Origin: Leptobrachium leishanense
Lineage: Eukaryota; Chordata; Amphibia; Anura; Megophryidae
Direction of reading: 5' to 3'
NCBI GenBank assembly: GCA_009667805.1
Contig: CM019066.1
Location: forward strand, 326,674,690-326,738,689
Length of the DNA: 64,000 nucleotides
Position numbers and translations under genes: made by a program. This document shows positions 10,549 through 22,744 of the stretch, in pieces. Below the pieces are notes generated by a model. That model worked only from the letters and a program-made list of their open reading frames with translations. It made no database searches and was not told the origin of the DNA. Position 1 is the stretch's first letter; each line of letters opens with the position of its first letter.

Positions 10549-11779
10549 GTATTCCGGTTGCTTGACCGGTCCTGGAACATGGGGAGGGTTTTGGTGGTGG
10601 GGCTAGGCCTTATGTTTTTCACACTTTTATGTCTGCATTTAGTTAGGTGGATTGCACTGCAAGATGCAACGGCTCTGTGCCCACTGGTGTTTTGACTCTT
10701 GCTGGGCATTGGGAGTAGGGAGGGCATTGGGAGGAGGGGGGAGGTATTGTACATTCCTTGCGTATACGGAAACTGGACTCTTGCTGGGGGGGGGGTTTAT
10801 GATATGGGTCCACTCTCACGCTTCTATGTACTTTGACAAATCTTGGGATTCAAGTGGGACTTAGAGGGTGGGGGGTTTAATATATATAGGTACTGGGGTG
10901 TTTCTCTTGTAGGGGAGGAGGGGGAAGGGGGATATAGCCTGATATCACTTTTGCTGGCTTGAGAGGTGGGGGTGCGGGGAGGGGGGACTTAGGGGAGGAG
11001 ACGGGAGGGCTGTTGTATGATGTTGCATACTGGGATCTGCCCTACGTTTACGTTTATGTTTATGATTATGGTTAGACACATACGGGGGGAATTATTTTGT
11101 TTTTTTTAATTTTTTTTTTTTTTTTTTTTTTCTCCACACTGGGCTCTCACGCCCACCCTATATGGGCCCCGGATATTTCAACAGGGCACCACTGGTTACG
11201 GGTTACGCACCACACGATCCATGGCAGGATCCCCGCTATACAGCACCTTGTTGTGCCTTTTTGTTTTTGTTCTATTTCGCCTCGCGGTGGGGCATTACTG
11301 CTGCTTCTCCTTCTATCTATTCTATTTTCCACTTGATCTGTCTCTTTTCATAACTTTTTCTCTTATTCCTCTTTCTAAGGACTGTACTGCCGTCCAGTTC
11401 CTCCGAGGCCCCTCCTCGGAGCACCTACACCCAAGGGTTAACGCCTATATTCCTCGGGAGCGGCCTCGGGCTCGGCCTGACCCCTCTCCCTAGTGGCGTG
11501 GTTCCCCCCTCCTTTTTTCAGATATCCTGTACTTTGACTCTTTCACATTCCTTACCACTTTCACACTTCTCCCCATCCCCCCCCCCTTTTTTTTTTTTTT
11601 TTTTTTTTGTTGTTTGTTTTTGTTTGTTACTCTTTCTTTACTCGCCTCTCATTACCGAATTTACTTTACTACTTCTCTCTCTCCTATCACCAGTGACTTG
11701 TTTGTTTCCTGTTGTCTGGTAGATACCCCCCCCCCTTTTCTGCGAGCCTTGGTCTTGTGTCTCCCACCTGGGGGTCGGG
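10488..11779 (+). other. LINE inter-ORF region with oligo-T tracts
   Basis: This segment between ORF1 and ORF2 is non-coding and holds three long T runs (about 10511-10546, 11100-11131, 11588-11608) separated by G-rich stretches. L1-group LINEs usually have a much shorter spacer. T runs could be old insertions of A-tailed retroposons in antisense orientation or expansion of polypyrimidine tracts; I cannot decide from sequence alone. Confidence 0.6.
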
Positions 11780-14700
11780 ATGGCGGGCGTGCTCCCCACG
11801 CCCTCGTGCTTTGTGCCCAGAGATCTCATACTGCTGTCATATAATGTAAAGGGGCTTAATGCACCTGAAAAGAGGTCTAGATTGTTGAGGGATTTGTTCC
11901 AGGCACGCGCGTCTGTGGCCATGCTACAGGAGACCCACTTCCGCGGGGGAGCGGCACCGGTGCTCCGCGATCGGAGATTCCCGGTCGGATTTTTTGGCAA
12001 CTATTCGGGGGGGAAATCTAGAGGTGTAGCCATATTGTTTGCTGGCGATGTCCCATTTGTGTTTCAGGATAGCTGTTCGGATGATCAGGGTAGATACCTC
12101 TTTGTGAAAGGGACCATTGCGGATGTCACCTACACGTTCGCTACTATCTATGTGGCTAATACGGATCAAGCGTCATGCCTTGCGAGGATCATGGCGAAAC
12201 TAAGGAGGTTCCAGGACGGCATCCTTGTAGTAGCCAGTGATATGAACGCGGCCTTGCAGCCTTCCTTGGACACATCGTGTGGTAAGTCAGCTCTGACACC
12301 TAATACTTTACGTACTATCAGACGGACTCTCCATGACCTGCGGCTAGTAGACACGTGGCGGGCTCTCCATCCAGGGGAACGAGATTTCACGTTTTACTCT
12401 GGACCACACGGAACCTCGTCAAGATTAGACTACATATTTCTGGGGCAATTCCACCTAGATCTTGTGGTAGAGGCATGTGTCCACCCTACTACATGGTCAG
12501 ATCATGCACCGATCTCTGTGCGCATGAAGTCGCCTCTATTCCGCCCCCGCGAACGCTCATGGCGACTTAACACCTCCCTTCTCTCGGACCCTGTAGTTAC
12601 TTCGGGAACAAGCGAGCTGCTCACCAAATATTTTGAAGAAAATACGCCGGAGGAGGTATCGTGGCCCGTTATCTGGGAGGCTCACAAGGCGGTAGTTCGG
12701 GGGGACCTGATCAGTAGAGGTACAGCACTTAAAAAAAGCAGGGATGAGCAGCGTTTGACCCTACTTGGGGAGATCCGCTCCCTGGAGCTACGTAGAGGGG
12801 GGGATTCAGACGCAGAGACGCAACAGCGCCTACTAGTGGCTCGACACTCCTTGAATGATTTGCTGTCATTTCAGCTTAAACAGACCGCGGCCCGCACTAA
12901 ATGTTTCTTTGCATTACATGAGAACAGGCCGGGGAAGCTTTTAGCTCGGATCCTTCGTAAAAAACGGCAGATGGCATACATCCCTAAAATTAAGACAGTG
13001 GGAGATGCAATTACGTTACGACCAGAAGAAATTTCAGCGGCATTCCGGTCATATTACGCTTCGCTGTACCACTTGGCGGATGCTCCACCTCCAATGTCTT
13101 CCTTGGACGAGGTCCGGGAATATATTGAAACTAACCTCCACACTAGACTCCAGGATTCTGAGGTCTCTCTGTTGGATAAACCGATCTCGAAGAAGGAACT
13201 ATTACAGGCGCTGAAATCCACCAAGAACGGGAAGAGCCCAGGCCCAGATGGACTCCCGGCGGAGTATTATAAGGAGTTCCAGGATCTCCTCCTTCCCCAT
13301 TGCTGGCGACCCTTAATGCTCTTAACAGCGACACGCCTTTTCACCCCCACACCTTGTGTGCCACTATTACCGTACTACCCAAGCCAGGGAAAGACCCGGC
13401 GGTGTGTGAAAGTTACAGACCCATCTCCCTCCTTAATAGTGATGTCAAGCTGTTAGCACGTGTCCTGGCGGATAGACTAAAGCTCTGCCTTCCCCGCCTG
13501 GTACACCCGGATCAGGTGGGGTTCATTCCGGGTAGAGAGGCCCGAGATGGCACGCAACGGGTCCTTAATGCTGTGGTGGCGGCGAGGAACTCGGGTCAGC
13601 GTCTTCTCCTACTCTCTACGGACGCGGAGAAGGCGTTTGACCGAGTGAGTTGGCCCTTTCTCTTTCAGACGCTAAGGAGCCTGGGGATTGGACCGGGTTT
13701 CTTGGCCTGGACTCGGGCGCTGTATACCTCCCCCACGGCTAGGGTTAAAGTCAACGGGGCGTTGTCTGATAGCTTCCAGATTTTTAACGGTACCCGCCAG
13801 GGTTGTCCCCTCTCTCCACTACTGTTCGCCCTTTCATTGGAACCTTTTCTGGAAGCGGTGAGGCGTGATCCGGCGATACCGGGAATAAAAGGAGTCTGTC
13901 ACACACATAAGATCTCTGCGTACGCAGATGATATGCTGTTTTTTTTGACGGATGCCCTAAACGCGTTACCGGCGGTAGTGGCGGCTTTCGAACGATATGG
14001 CAGACTGGCGGGTATGAAAATCAACATGACAAAATCGGAGATTCTCAATATCTCTTTGCCAGCTGGAACGGCGGCCGGCCTCGCGGCAGCATTCCCTTTT
14101 CACTGGTGTAAAACCAAGATGAAATACTTGGGGATTTGGATCTCCCCGTCACTACAGGATCTTTATGCACTGAACTTTCAACCCCTTCTTGGGACGCTCC
14201 GTGGGGACTTGGCTGAATGGAACACCAAATTCATTTCCTGGATGGGCCGAGTGGCCGTCTTTAAAATGAACATATTACCTAGGCTTTTGTATCTCTTTCA
14301 AACTGTGCCGGTGGCAATACCGGGAATATTCTTCAAGTCTGTGCGATCAGATATGATCAGGTTTGTTTGGGCAGGACGCAGGCCTCGACTGAGTGTATCG
14401 GTGATGTACAGACCTAAGGAGGCTGGCGGTCTGGCCCTCCCAGACTTGGTCGCCTACCACCGGGCGGCTCAACTCACACGATTGGTAGACTGGACGGCTA
14501 CAAACGGGGTCAAACGATGGCTTGACTTAGAGGGGGAGGGCGTGGGAGTGCCGCTGTGGTCCCTGCCGTGGCTGCCACACCGGGCTGTACCGAAGGAGGC
14601 CAGGTGCCATCCCTTGGTGGGGGCCACTATGCGACTGTGGGATAGGCTGAAGTTCTCGCATTCCTTATCTTCCAGCCCTTCGCCACTGCTGCCACTGTCC

Positions 14701-15636
14701 TCTAACCCCCTTTTCTCTCCCGGAATACGGCGGACCCTTCAACAACACTTGACAGATAGTAATCGACTGCTTGCCCTTCATGTGGCGCATATTCCTTCCT
14801 TGCAGGCACTTACCTCGCGACCTGATCTCCCACCCTTGTCCTTTTTGGACAGGTTCAACTTCCAGCAAATACGGCATTACCTTAGCTCTTTGCAGGGAGG
14901 CCACGCTCTAACTAGGGCCCTCTCCCCGTTTGAACGTCTTTGCACTCAAAAACTCCCTTTAACGCATGGTATATCCACAATATACGCTCTCCTCCAGTCA
15001 AAAGAAACGGATCCCCCTCCCTATATGGGGCGCTGGGAAGCCGAACTGAACATCACTATGACAGAAGCTGACTGGTCGACTGTCCTCTTCCTGACACATC
15101 ATGGCACGAGAATGGTTCGATACCATGAAACGTCCTATAAAATCTTAGTGAGGTGGTATTGTACGCCGCTTAGGCTCTTTCAATGTGTGGGATCAACAGA
15201 CCCGAACTGCTGGAGATGTGGAGAAGAACTAGGCTCCTACCTCCACATTTGGTGGTATTGTTCACCTCTGCAGAACTACTGGAAGTGGGTTGGGGCGGTG
15301 ATTCGGGAGATAACGGACCTCACACTCGAACATTCACCACAGACTTTCTTATTGCTGTTTACCGGTCTATCGACAGCTTCTTTTAAGAAATCTGTGGCGT
15401 TCCGCCTCCTGCTGGCGGCACGGCAGCTGATACCGAGGCACTGGAAAAGAAAATCGGTTCCCTCCCTTCGGGAATGGACGGTGCAGGTAGAGGAGATGTA
15501 CTTGGTGGAGGAGCGGATCGCTTCACATGAAGGCACTCATCAGGCATTCGGACTTACCTGGTTCTACTGGCGAAGGTTCGTAGATTCAACCTCGCTCCGA
15601 AACCGACTGGCAGCGGAACTGCCCACACCTACCTGA
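11780..15636 (+). pseudogene. LINE ORF2 (endonuclease and reverse transcriptase), one frameshift
   Basis: ORF2 proteins nick target DNA and reverse-transcribe the LINE RNA onto it. The first frame (558 codons) opens with the AP-endonuclease motifs: SYNVKGL (N22), LQETH (E51), SDMNAAL, SRLDYIF and SDHAPISV. It continues to KNGKSPGPDGLPAEYY, the start of the RT domain. At about 13297 the frame shifts and the second frame continues from 13300 to the stop at 15636 with LPKPGKDP, SYRPISLLNSDVKL, LLSTDAEKAFDRVSW, GTRQGCPLSPLLFAL and the catalytic AYADDMLFFL. The C-terminus has a CX2CX8HX4C knuckle (CWRCGEELGSYLHIWWYC). Total coding length of about 1285 codons is normal for L1-group LINEs. A single indel is the only disruption I can see. 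Confidence 0.93.
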
Positions 15637-16700
15637 TTTGGAGAGGAACAGGCGGCTCGGTGGACTTTGGGGCGGAGATGTGGGGGGGGGTCTTTCTCGG
15701 GGCGGTGGGTCTCCTGTGGCGGGGTTATGACGAGGTCCGGTATTTAAAATATCCTGGGGGCTGACTGGAGGTACGTATCGTTGAGACGGACCCCTGGGGG
15801 GGAGATGTGAGACCAAGCATGACTGCCTTTTCCATGGCCTTTGCAAGCGGAGGGCTGTGCTCTCTTTTGAGAGTCTAGTGATACGATAATTGTACTCTCT
15901 CTGTTATATCATCCTCTCCCCACCCTCTCCCTTTTATTTGTTTCCCGGGGGGGTGTGGGGTTTTTTTTTTTTTTTTTTTTTTTTTCTCTCCTCTCCTTCC
16001 CCTTTCTTCCTCTCCCCTCCCCTTCTTTTCCTCTCTTCTAAATACACTCTTTTCTGGACTGGTCTGGTAGATGTGGGATGCCCGTGTCATACTGATCTGC
16101 TGTATAGGTTATGACTGTGACCTCAATACCTTCCCCTACCTTTCCTCCTCTCTCTTTCGCTCTTCCTCTTTCTGTTTCTGTCGTCTCTAACTTTCTTCTG
16201 TTGCTTAAGATCGACACCGCTGTCCCTATTACAATATCACTACCTGCCTATACACACCTATACACCAGGGGATCATTATGAAACCATTATCTCTAACCGT
16301 AACATGCCTGGCATGTGGCTGGACGCTAACCTGGGGGCAGCGGAAACATGAGAAACTCGCATATGTAGCTCTACCTTGATATTCTGTAATTATCTGATGT
16401 CTCTGTTCATTTAGCTCCTATATGCTTTACCCAACTAGACAAACGATACTTTGATGATTTTTGTCTCTGCTATCTGAATGTTAACTTTTATGCTGAGCGA
16501 AATAAAAATCTTTAAAAATACAAAAAAAAGGAAAAAGGAAAAAGAAAAAAAAAAAGGGAAGAAAAGGAAAAAGAAAAAGAGAAAAAGAAAAGAAGAAAAA
16601 AAGAAGGAAAGGGAAAAAAAAAAAAAGGGAAAAAAAAAGGAAAGGAAGGGAAAAGAGAGGGGGAAAAAAAAAAAAAAGAAAAAAAAAAAAAAAAAAAAAA
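15637..16700 (+). other. LINE 3' UTR and A-rich tail
   Basis: The UTR includes G-rich and T-rich runs (T tract at 15961-15985, pyrimidine stretch 15986-16040) and ends with GAAATAAAAATC near 16499, which includes AATAAA. The tail from about 16515 to 16700 is not pure A but A with interspersed G pairs. It may reflect slippage in an ageing poly-A tail. The long open frames on either strand of the tail are low-complexity artefacts. Confidence 0.8.
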
Positions 16701-16712
16701 TAACTATATGAT

Positions 16713-16800
16713 TATTATTATCGTCATCATTTATAAAGCGCCAACAGTTTCTGCAGCGCTCTACAATAACCAAAAGGAACGAGATAAACGGACATAGGAG
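16713..16800 (-). repeat. L2-type LINE 3' tail fragment
   Basis: Reading on the minus strand, the sequence has GCGCTGCAGAAACTG and TTGGCGCTTTATAAATGATG, the form of the 3' tail of the LINE at 18866. The full-length L1 inserted exactly at its A/T-rich end. Confidence 0.6.
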
Positions 16801-18050
16801 CATACAGTCTAGAAGGATTATGAATGCTAAAGGGTCACTGTGCGCAAAACACTGAATCAGCTGCTCACTCATACACACTCCGAATTAGTAACACAACCTA
16901 CTCATCCACAAAGCCAAGCATGGCTGCACAACGACCCCATTTAGAAACAAATTCCATGATACACAACTAGCCCTTAACAGACACATTCCTCACAGGGTCA
17001 CACTTCAGTTGAATTATACCATCCCATCACCCTCCCTGCTCAATTCTGGTGACAGAGCTGGAAAATAAATTTTTAGGAGGGCATCTGTATTCCCAAATCC
17101 AAGCAGTGAGTTGCACGACCAGCGGCTCCAATGTTGCCCACAATACTCACAAATTACCGTGATCTGTAATGTGTGGGTTGTAGGAGTGATAAAACTAATG
17201 CAATAAGTGTTGTACTTAAACTAAATACCTGTGTTTGTTGATCGCCTTAATGTGTTTGTTCTCTATGTAGTTAAGAATAAAGACCTAATGCTATTTTGTT
17301 GAAATTATATTTGTTATCTGGACATGTAGAAATTCATGAGGGACAAGTAGATCGGGCTACCACTTTAGTCCATTGGACAAGTAGATTTTTTAAAAATTTC
17401 CACACCCCGACACCTGATCCAACTGTGACTGAATCATTAAAAATTGTATGCAATGAAATCTAGAGCAATAACCAAAGCTAAAATACAGTTTTTAATAAGC
17501 AACTCAAAATATGGCCCAAAATGTCATTAAAAAGAAATTATACAGGGATACTCTGCTTTAATGCAGATACTCTAACAACTGCACCAGCATTCTCTTAACT
17601 TTACGATTTAAAGAAAACAGTGAACTTTTATTTAAGCCACCTGTGGCTTTAACCAGATTGCAATTATCCTTAGTCTTAACTGCTAAAATGCTTATATCAC
17701 CAAACTGGAGTGCCATTCATAAAGCTCGCACATGCCACCGTCAAGTGCCACCTTCAGCAGCAATCAATCCCTGCACCGAAACGTTTGTCAAGAGCAATGA
17801 TTAAGCGGATGTCTTCATACACCGTCCGCTGTAAAGTACAACTTTGTGGCAATTTTGCACTTAATAAATCCAGGATCCCATTCACGAAGACGTGTGAAAA
17901 CAATTACAATACCCTGTTTTATCCCTAGTGTCTCTAAGCTTAAAAGAATGATCACACATAAATCAAGGGTAGATCCCCAATTTGTAGTGATTATTACGTA
18001 ACGGCTTACAGCGCCGACATTCCATATTGCATGAGCTGAGGATGAACCAA
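16801..18050. other. No recognisable gene; probable old hAT-like repeat at about 17050-17410
   Basis: GACAAGTAGAT occurs twice (about 17342 and 17379) and the end near 17405, read on the minus strand, begins CGGGGTGTGGAAAT, reminiscent of an interspersed DNA element. The block at about 17123-17148 is the reverse complement of 7618-7645. The remainder shows nothing I can support. Confidence 0.4.
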
Positions 18051-18200
18051 GTTACAGTTACAAGTATTTATAAAGCGTCAATAAATTCCATAGCGCTGCT
18101 CAATGGGAGACACAATAACAAATATACATACATGTTACACCCACAGAACAGAAGGAGGGAGGACCCTGCTCGAGAGCTTACAATCGAAGATGCTGTAATA
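18051..18200 (-). repeat. L2-type LINE 3' UTR, truncated copy
   Basis: The stretch is closely similar to 18866-19010: TTATAAAGCGTCAATAAATT, AGCGCTG, CATACATGTTACA, GAGGACCCTGC and GCTTACAATC in the same order. It contains only the 3' UTR of the LINE and no coding part, the usual result of 5' truncation. The orientation is minus. Confidence 0.7.
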
Positions 18201-18209
18201 TAACGGTGA

Positions 18210-18865
18210 TTATGCCAAGAGCGTTATGGTCTAAAAGATTAAATAAGACGTCTTTATTTCATGTGCGCAATTTTTTTATTTTATATTTTGTCAAACAGTG
18301 CATATATAAAAGGCAAATTCCCCCTCTGGAGTTTATTACTGTCCTTTAGGTGGGTGTAGAGAGGGAAAAAAAATCCAATAAAAAAGTACTCTGCAGAGGC
18401 AGTGTGGAAGTATTGTTCCTCCAACGCACATTAATGCAGAGAAGCACAGAGCACGGCCTACAAGCAAAATGAATCTGTGTTGAAGGCTTCCGGCAGTCAA
18501 AAAACAGTGCGCTGTTTCGATCTAGGCTTTTGGAGCCCGCTGACAGTCTTCCCAAAATAGGCAAACTGGATCACACAGAGCGCAAAGCACAGGACAGCCC
18601 TTTCTTCATCTTGACGGCTCATAAATTCTGATTCTGCTGGTCTGAGTCTCAAAAGAAAGCGGAACAAGGAAGGAGTGTATACAAAACACTGGTAGAATGA
18701 TACGATGCTTGATACAAAGCAGATGAATAAAGGAGGATTTTATTCTTCAAACTGTATTCCAAGAGAGTTGAGGTAGCTCATTCATAGATGACAGCATGGA
18801 GGACAGTGTCCACATCAGTCAAGCACCCAAAGCGATTCAGACGTCGTGGGCGCGACGAATTTCCA
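18210..18865. other. No recognisable gene or element
   Basis: The DNA is moderately A/T-rich, with no tandem array and no inverted repeat above chance size. Minus-strand open frame at 18346-18564 has no recognisable motif and probably is chance. Confidence 0.5.
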
Positions 18866-19610
18866 TCAGACTTTACAGTTACAAATATTTATAAAGCGCC
18901 AAGTTCCGTAACGCTGTACAACGGGTCCAGAATAACAAATATACATACATGTTACACTCACAGAACAGTAGGAGAGAGGACCCTGCACAAGAGTTTACAA
19001 TCTAGGAGGAGAGGGGTGACACACTAGGTGAGCATGAATAGCAGAGTATGTGACAGCGTGTGGGAAGATTGTGGATGAAATGAACAGTGGGGTTTATGGA
19101 GTGAGCTGATGTGTTTACAGAGACTACTTGAAGGACTGGAGAGAGGGAGAGTAATGTTGCAGGGAGGTCGTTCCCATAAAAAGAGGGCAGCTCGGGAGTC
19201 CTGAAGATGAGAGTTGGGGGTGCGGGTACGAGGAACTGTTAGCATCAGGTCATTGGCAGAGTGAAGTGGTCAGGACGGGATGTACCTGCTAATACGGGAG
19301 GAGATGTAGGCAGGGGCGCAGATATGGAGAGCTTTGTATGTGAGCACCAGTATTTTGAAATGGATTGTAAGGGAAGCAGGGAGCCAGTGCAGAGATTGAC
19401 AAAGGGGTGAGAAGTGCAGGATGTGGGGTGAACGAGTCTGGCACAGGCGTTCATTACAGGAAAATCTGGGATTTTTTTTTATGGCCAGAGAGGAGGTTAC
19501 AGCAGTCAAGACTGGATACAAGAGCTTCAATGAGCATTTTCGCCGAGTCCTGATTAAGAAAGGGACGGATGTGCGCAATGCGGTTTTTTATGTGGAACTA
19601 ACAAGATTTA
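18866..19610 (-). mobile_element. 5'-truncated L2/CR1-group LINE (3' half kilobase)
   Basis: Read on the minus strand the element contains the end of the RT ORF, a 3' UTR with ATTGTAAAC and GCAGGGTCCTCTCTCC, and a tail ending GGCGCTTTATAAATATTTG. The UTR is shared with 18051-18200. Coding similarity begins near 19600, which is taken as the 5' truncation point. No target duplication was identified, so the outer edges are approximate. Confidence 0.7.
19024..19578 (-). pseudogene. L2-type LINE ORF C-terminus, frameshifted
   Basis: The minus-strand frame ending near 19270 contains CQSLHWLPASLTIHFKILVL and TYKALHICAPAYISSRIS, the hallmark LHWLPV-x-x-R-I-x-F-K-I-L-x-L-x-Y-K-A-L-H-G-x-A-P-x-Y-(I/L) block that follows the RT domain in L2/CR1-type LINEs. 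After a frame change the region to 19024 has LTVPRTRTPNSHLQDSRAAL, matching the terminal part of such ORFs. The catalytic core is absent. The protein would have been part of the element's target-primed reverse transcriptase. Confidence 0.75.
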
Positions 19611-19619
19611 GGAGTCACT

Positions 19620-20590
19620 AGGAATTCACTGCATACTTAGGAGCCAGGCCAAATTTTTTACATTAGATCTTTTGATTATTGTACGGAAGGTACTATTGTG
19701 GGAGCCACAGGGAGAAAGAGGTACTATTGTGGGAGCCTGTGGTTACCTATTCCTTGTATTGTACAAGCATTAAATCGAGGCGTCTCTAATAGCCGAGTAA
19801 TGAATCTGGGGAGCCTGGAGGCATGTACGTTCCATCATAAAACATAGCTCATGGTTAAAGTGCAGTGTGGGGTCTGTTCACAAAAGAATGAGATGTATTC
19901 TATTATAACCACACTGCCCAATTGTAGCAGCCCTGCTCCAGCTCAGGCTATTTTATGAAGCTCTCAGGAAAACAGATAACTGCAGGTTACAGCTGAAGAA
20001 TTACAATTGTACATTTAGAAATACCCACAGGCGCAGTGATCTGAGGCACTATTAGGGCTCTCGGGGAGGGGAGTTCAACTCTATGGTTAAAGAGGAGGAC
20101 TTATATTTTGGATATGCTGCACCATTTGTGTTTTTCCTTTTTTTTTTACAACTATAATAAATCGGAGGACTGTATACACCACTGAAAGAAAAATTGGAGA
20201 GAAAAAAAAAAAAGGAAAAGGTACATTTGCATGGGAAATAAGGCTGCTTATGACAGACAACCTGGGGGGTCACGCTGAACCATTTATTGAAATTGTATGA
20301 GAGAGTGGTCTACTTTAAAGGTGGAGTAGGGGGAACACCGCCAAGGGGGTTAGCTGATTTTAAACAATTGTACTGCGCTACACCTTTTAAATAATTTTAC
20401 AGATGGGAAACCTGGCAGGGACACAGGACTGATCTAGCATAAAAGGTAATTCTAGGAAAAAACACGCGACCCCCTGGGCGTTTCTAAAAAATAAATTAAA
20501 AAAAGGTGTTAAAAAAGGGCCGCATTAATTACCCAGCGGGTGAGTAATGCGGCCTGACGGAGGGGGAACCCTGGCCAAATGCTTTTCATG
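19620..20590. other. No recognisable gene; short local duplication
   Basis: AGGTACTATTGTGGGAGCC is present twice about 31 bp apart (near 19688 and 19719), a small tandem duplication. The rest of the stretch is unassigned. Confidence 0.45.
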
Positions 20591-20927
20591 CATGCGGCCA
20601 GTTTTCCCAGATGGATATAGATCTATCTATCTATCTCTCAGGTCTGAGGTCTGTGTAATATATAGGTGTGTACATACATACGGGTATGTCTGGTCTGAGG
20701 TCAGTGTAATACATACACATATATTACTCAGACCAGACGTATGTATATAATATATATATTACATACACATTATATATCTGGTGTAGTATATAATAGGTCT
20801 GTAGTATTTATATGTGTATGTACACATATGTGTGTGTATGTATATACATACATATGGGTAGGTCTGGTCTGAGTAATATATAGGTGTATATGTATAGAAT
20901 ATATATAATATATATGTGTATGTATAT
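20590..20927. repeat. Compound simple repeat (TATC, TA, TG)
   Basis: Short arrays of ATCT, ATAT and GTAT alternate with GGTCTGAGGT-like words repeated at irregular intervals. It is low-complexity DNA next to a hAT-like element and has no coding meaning. Confidence 0.6.
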
Positions 20928-21836
20928 CAGACCTCAAAATTTCCACTCGCCTACTAGCAGTTGGCGAGTGGAAATTATGTGAGGGCGAGTGGGAATGCAG
21001 CTGCAGGCAGCACAATAAATTATTTTGTGCTGCCTGAGCTGCATATTCTGGCAGCAGCCATGCTTTTCTGTTTTTAGGCCTTCATGCTGGCCAGAAGAAT
21101 CCAAGATGGCAGCTGGCCCCTTCTGCTGACGTCAGGGAGAGCATCCCAGAGATCTTCTGCCTATGTCTGCCCTGTCCTTATGGTTCTCATCTGGTCCCTC
21201 GCTCTGCTCACACTGGGGTCTGATGTCTGGGTATGCCTGTATCTAGGGTCTAATTTCTGGGAATGCCTGCATCTGGGGTCTGATTTCTGGGTATGCCTGC
21301 ATCTGGGGTCTGATGTGTCAGGGTATACATGTATCTGGGGTCTGATGTGTCAGGGTATACATGTATCTGGGGTCTGATGTGTCAGGGTATACATGTATCT
21401 GGGGTCTGATGTGTCAGGGTATACATGTATCTGGGGTCTGATGTGTCAGGGTATACATGTATCTGGGGTCTGATGTGTCAGGGTATACATGTATCTGGGG
21501 TCTGAGGTGTCAGGGTATACATGTATCTGGAGTGATTGTGAAGATGAAACAATGCACTAAGTTTATTAAAAGCTGAGCAGTTACAATTAATATTTTGTTT
21601 GCATTGCACCCCCGTTGATGTAAAGCACTTATTTTCCTTTACGTTTACATTGGTTTATGGTAATGTTATTTATTTTTGTAACTTTATTCTGAACATTTAA
21701 CAGTGTCATTTCATAAGATAATTTGAGGGTGTGTTTGGGGCGGAGTTAAAGGCAGGCTAGAGGTTCGGTGGAGCAACTGGTGGAGAGTAACTCTTAAGGA
21801 CTGGCTAGCAGCTCGGGACTTGAAATTTTGAGCCCT
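20928..21836. mobile_element. hAT-like non-autonomous element carrying a minisatellite
   Basis: The ends are CAGACCTCAAAATTTCC and GAAATTTTGAGCCCTG, the same termini as the 8-bp-duplication copy at 38773. Subterminal GGCGAGTGGAAATT and GAGTAACTCTTA blocks are also shared. The flanks share TGTATAT but lie in simple repeat, so the duplication is not decisive. The interior has a 30/32-bp tandem array absent from the other copies. No transposase ORF is present. Confidence 0.65.
21210..21540. repeat. Minisatellite, 30-bp then 32-bp units
   Basis: Seven near-identical 32-bp units start at 21301, each beginning ATCTGGGGTCTGATGTGTCA, followed by a degenerate partial unit. They are preceded by three 30-bp units of the related form with TCTGGGTATGCCTG. 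The high identity of the 32-bp block implies recent expansion. Confidence 0.9.
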
Positions 21837-21839
21837 GTG

Positions 21840-22740
21840 TATATAATATGCATATTGTGTATGTATATTATATACATGTGTGGTGTGTGTATACATACAC
21901 AAATTATGTATGTAGGCAAGTCTGGTCTGAGGTATGTGTATGTATATATATCTGAGATGAGGTGTGTGCAGGGGGTAAATGGGGTTTCTGGCCATACATT
22001 TCAATATAAACAAACTGGACAGGCTTTTGGCAAAATCCTAAATGATTTATTGGAAAGCGTCACATGACATTAAATAAAAGTATCGGTACTCGTATCGGTT
22101 AGTACTTTAAAAAAGTATCGGTACTTTTACTCAGTCCTAAAAATGTGGTATCGGTGCATTCCTAGCAGAAAGATCTGGCAGTCAGGACACTGATCACATT
22201 TCATAATCCCATGAAACTCTACCAAACAGGGCTTTAACCCCTTCACTCCCAAAGTAGAGTTATCTCGATTTTACATTGCAATAGATGGATATGCACTCAC
22301 TAGCAAATCAAAACCCACTTCTCAAACCTTTTAAAAGCTGGATTAATGTGCCCCTTGTGGAGAAACAAATTCCACTGTCCTCTCTCAGTCACCCTGCAGA
22401 GAGCTTAAACAGGCTGCATATAGCAGCCCCAAACCTCACTGTACAAAATGTTCAAACATTACTGTCCCATTACAACAGCCAGGGAGAGGACAGAATCAAG
22501 GGAGAGCTCTAGACTCACTGCTAGGAAGGGATATGGTAATGACTGAAAATTCCTGTACAGTACAGACACAAGGTGTTCATGCCTGTATACATAAATTACA
22601 GTAGGTCACATGCAGATATTTGTTTTTATATTCTATTTGCATTTTTTTTTTTTCTCTTTATTTTTTTTAGAAGCTGCACCGCTAATAATCCCATTTTGAT
22701 CCTACAAATCCCCTCAAGGAGATCGAAACATTACATTTAT
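21840..22740. other. Unassigned, with a hAT end fragment at 22078-22166
   Basis: The segment ending TATCGGTGCATTCCTA resembles the right end of the complete hAT element at 26783-27387, so this is a truncated copy. The rest includes TA-rich simple repeat at 21840-21950 and T runs at 22630-22670. No gene is recognised. Confidence 0.5.
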
Positions 22741-22744
22741 AGTA

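Larger units (their letters stand above)
9329..16700 (+). mobile_element. Full-length L1/Tx1-group LINE, 7.37 kb
   Basis: A perfect 12-bp duplication, TAACTATATGAT, flanks the insertion (9317-9328 and 16701-16712). Order: a 99-bp 5' leader starting GGAGGGCGTGGC, ORF1, a 1.3-kb inter-ORF region with long T runs, ORF2 with an N-terminal apurinic-type endonuclease and a C-terminal reverse transcriptase, a 3' UTR of about 0.88 kb and an A/G-rich tail of about 185 bp. Full length, an intact duplication and few inactivating changes (two frameshifts in ORF1, one in ORF2) point to a fairly recent insertion that is no longer competent. The target was A/T-rich DNA next to an L2-type LINE tail. Confidence 0.93.

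Noticed and set aside
16435..16878. Phe-rich and Lys/Glu-rich open frames
   Set aside because: Low-complexity translation of the LINE's A/G-rich tail.
22690..22735. Hammerhead-like word GGAGATCGAAACATT
   Set aside because: No CTGANGA box and no stem I or II that pairs; a chance or strongly decayed match.
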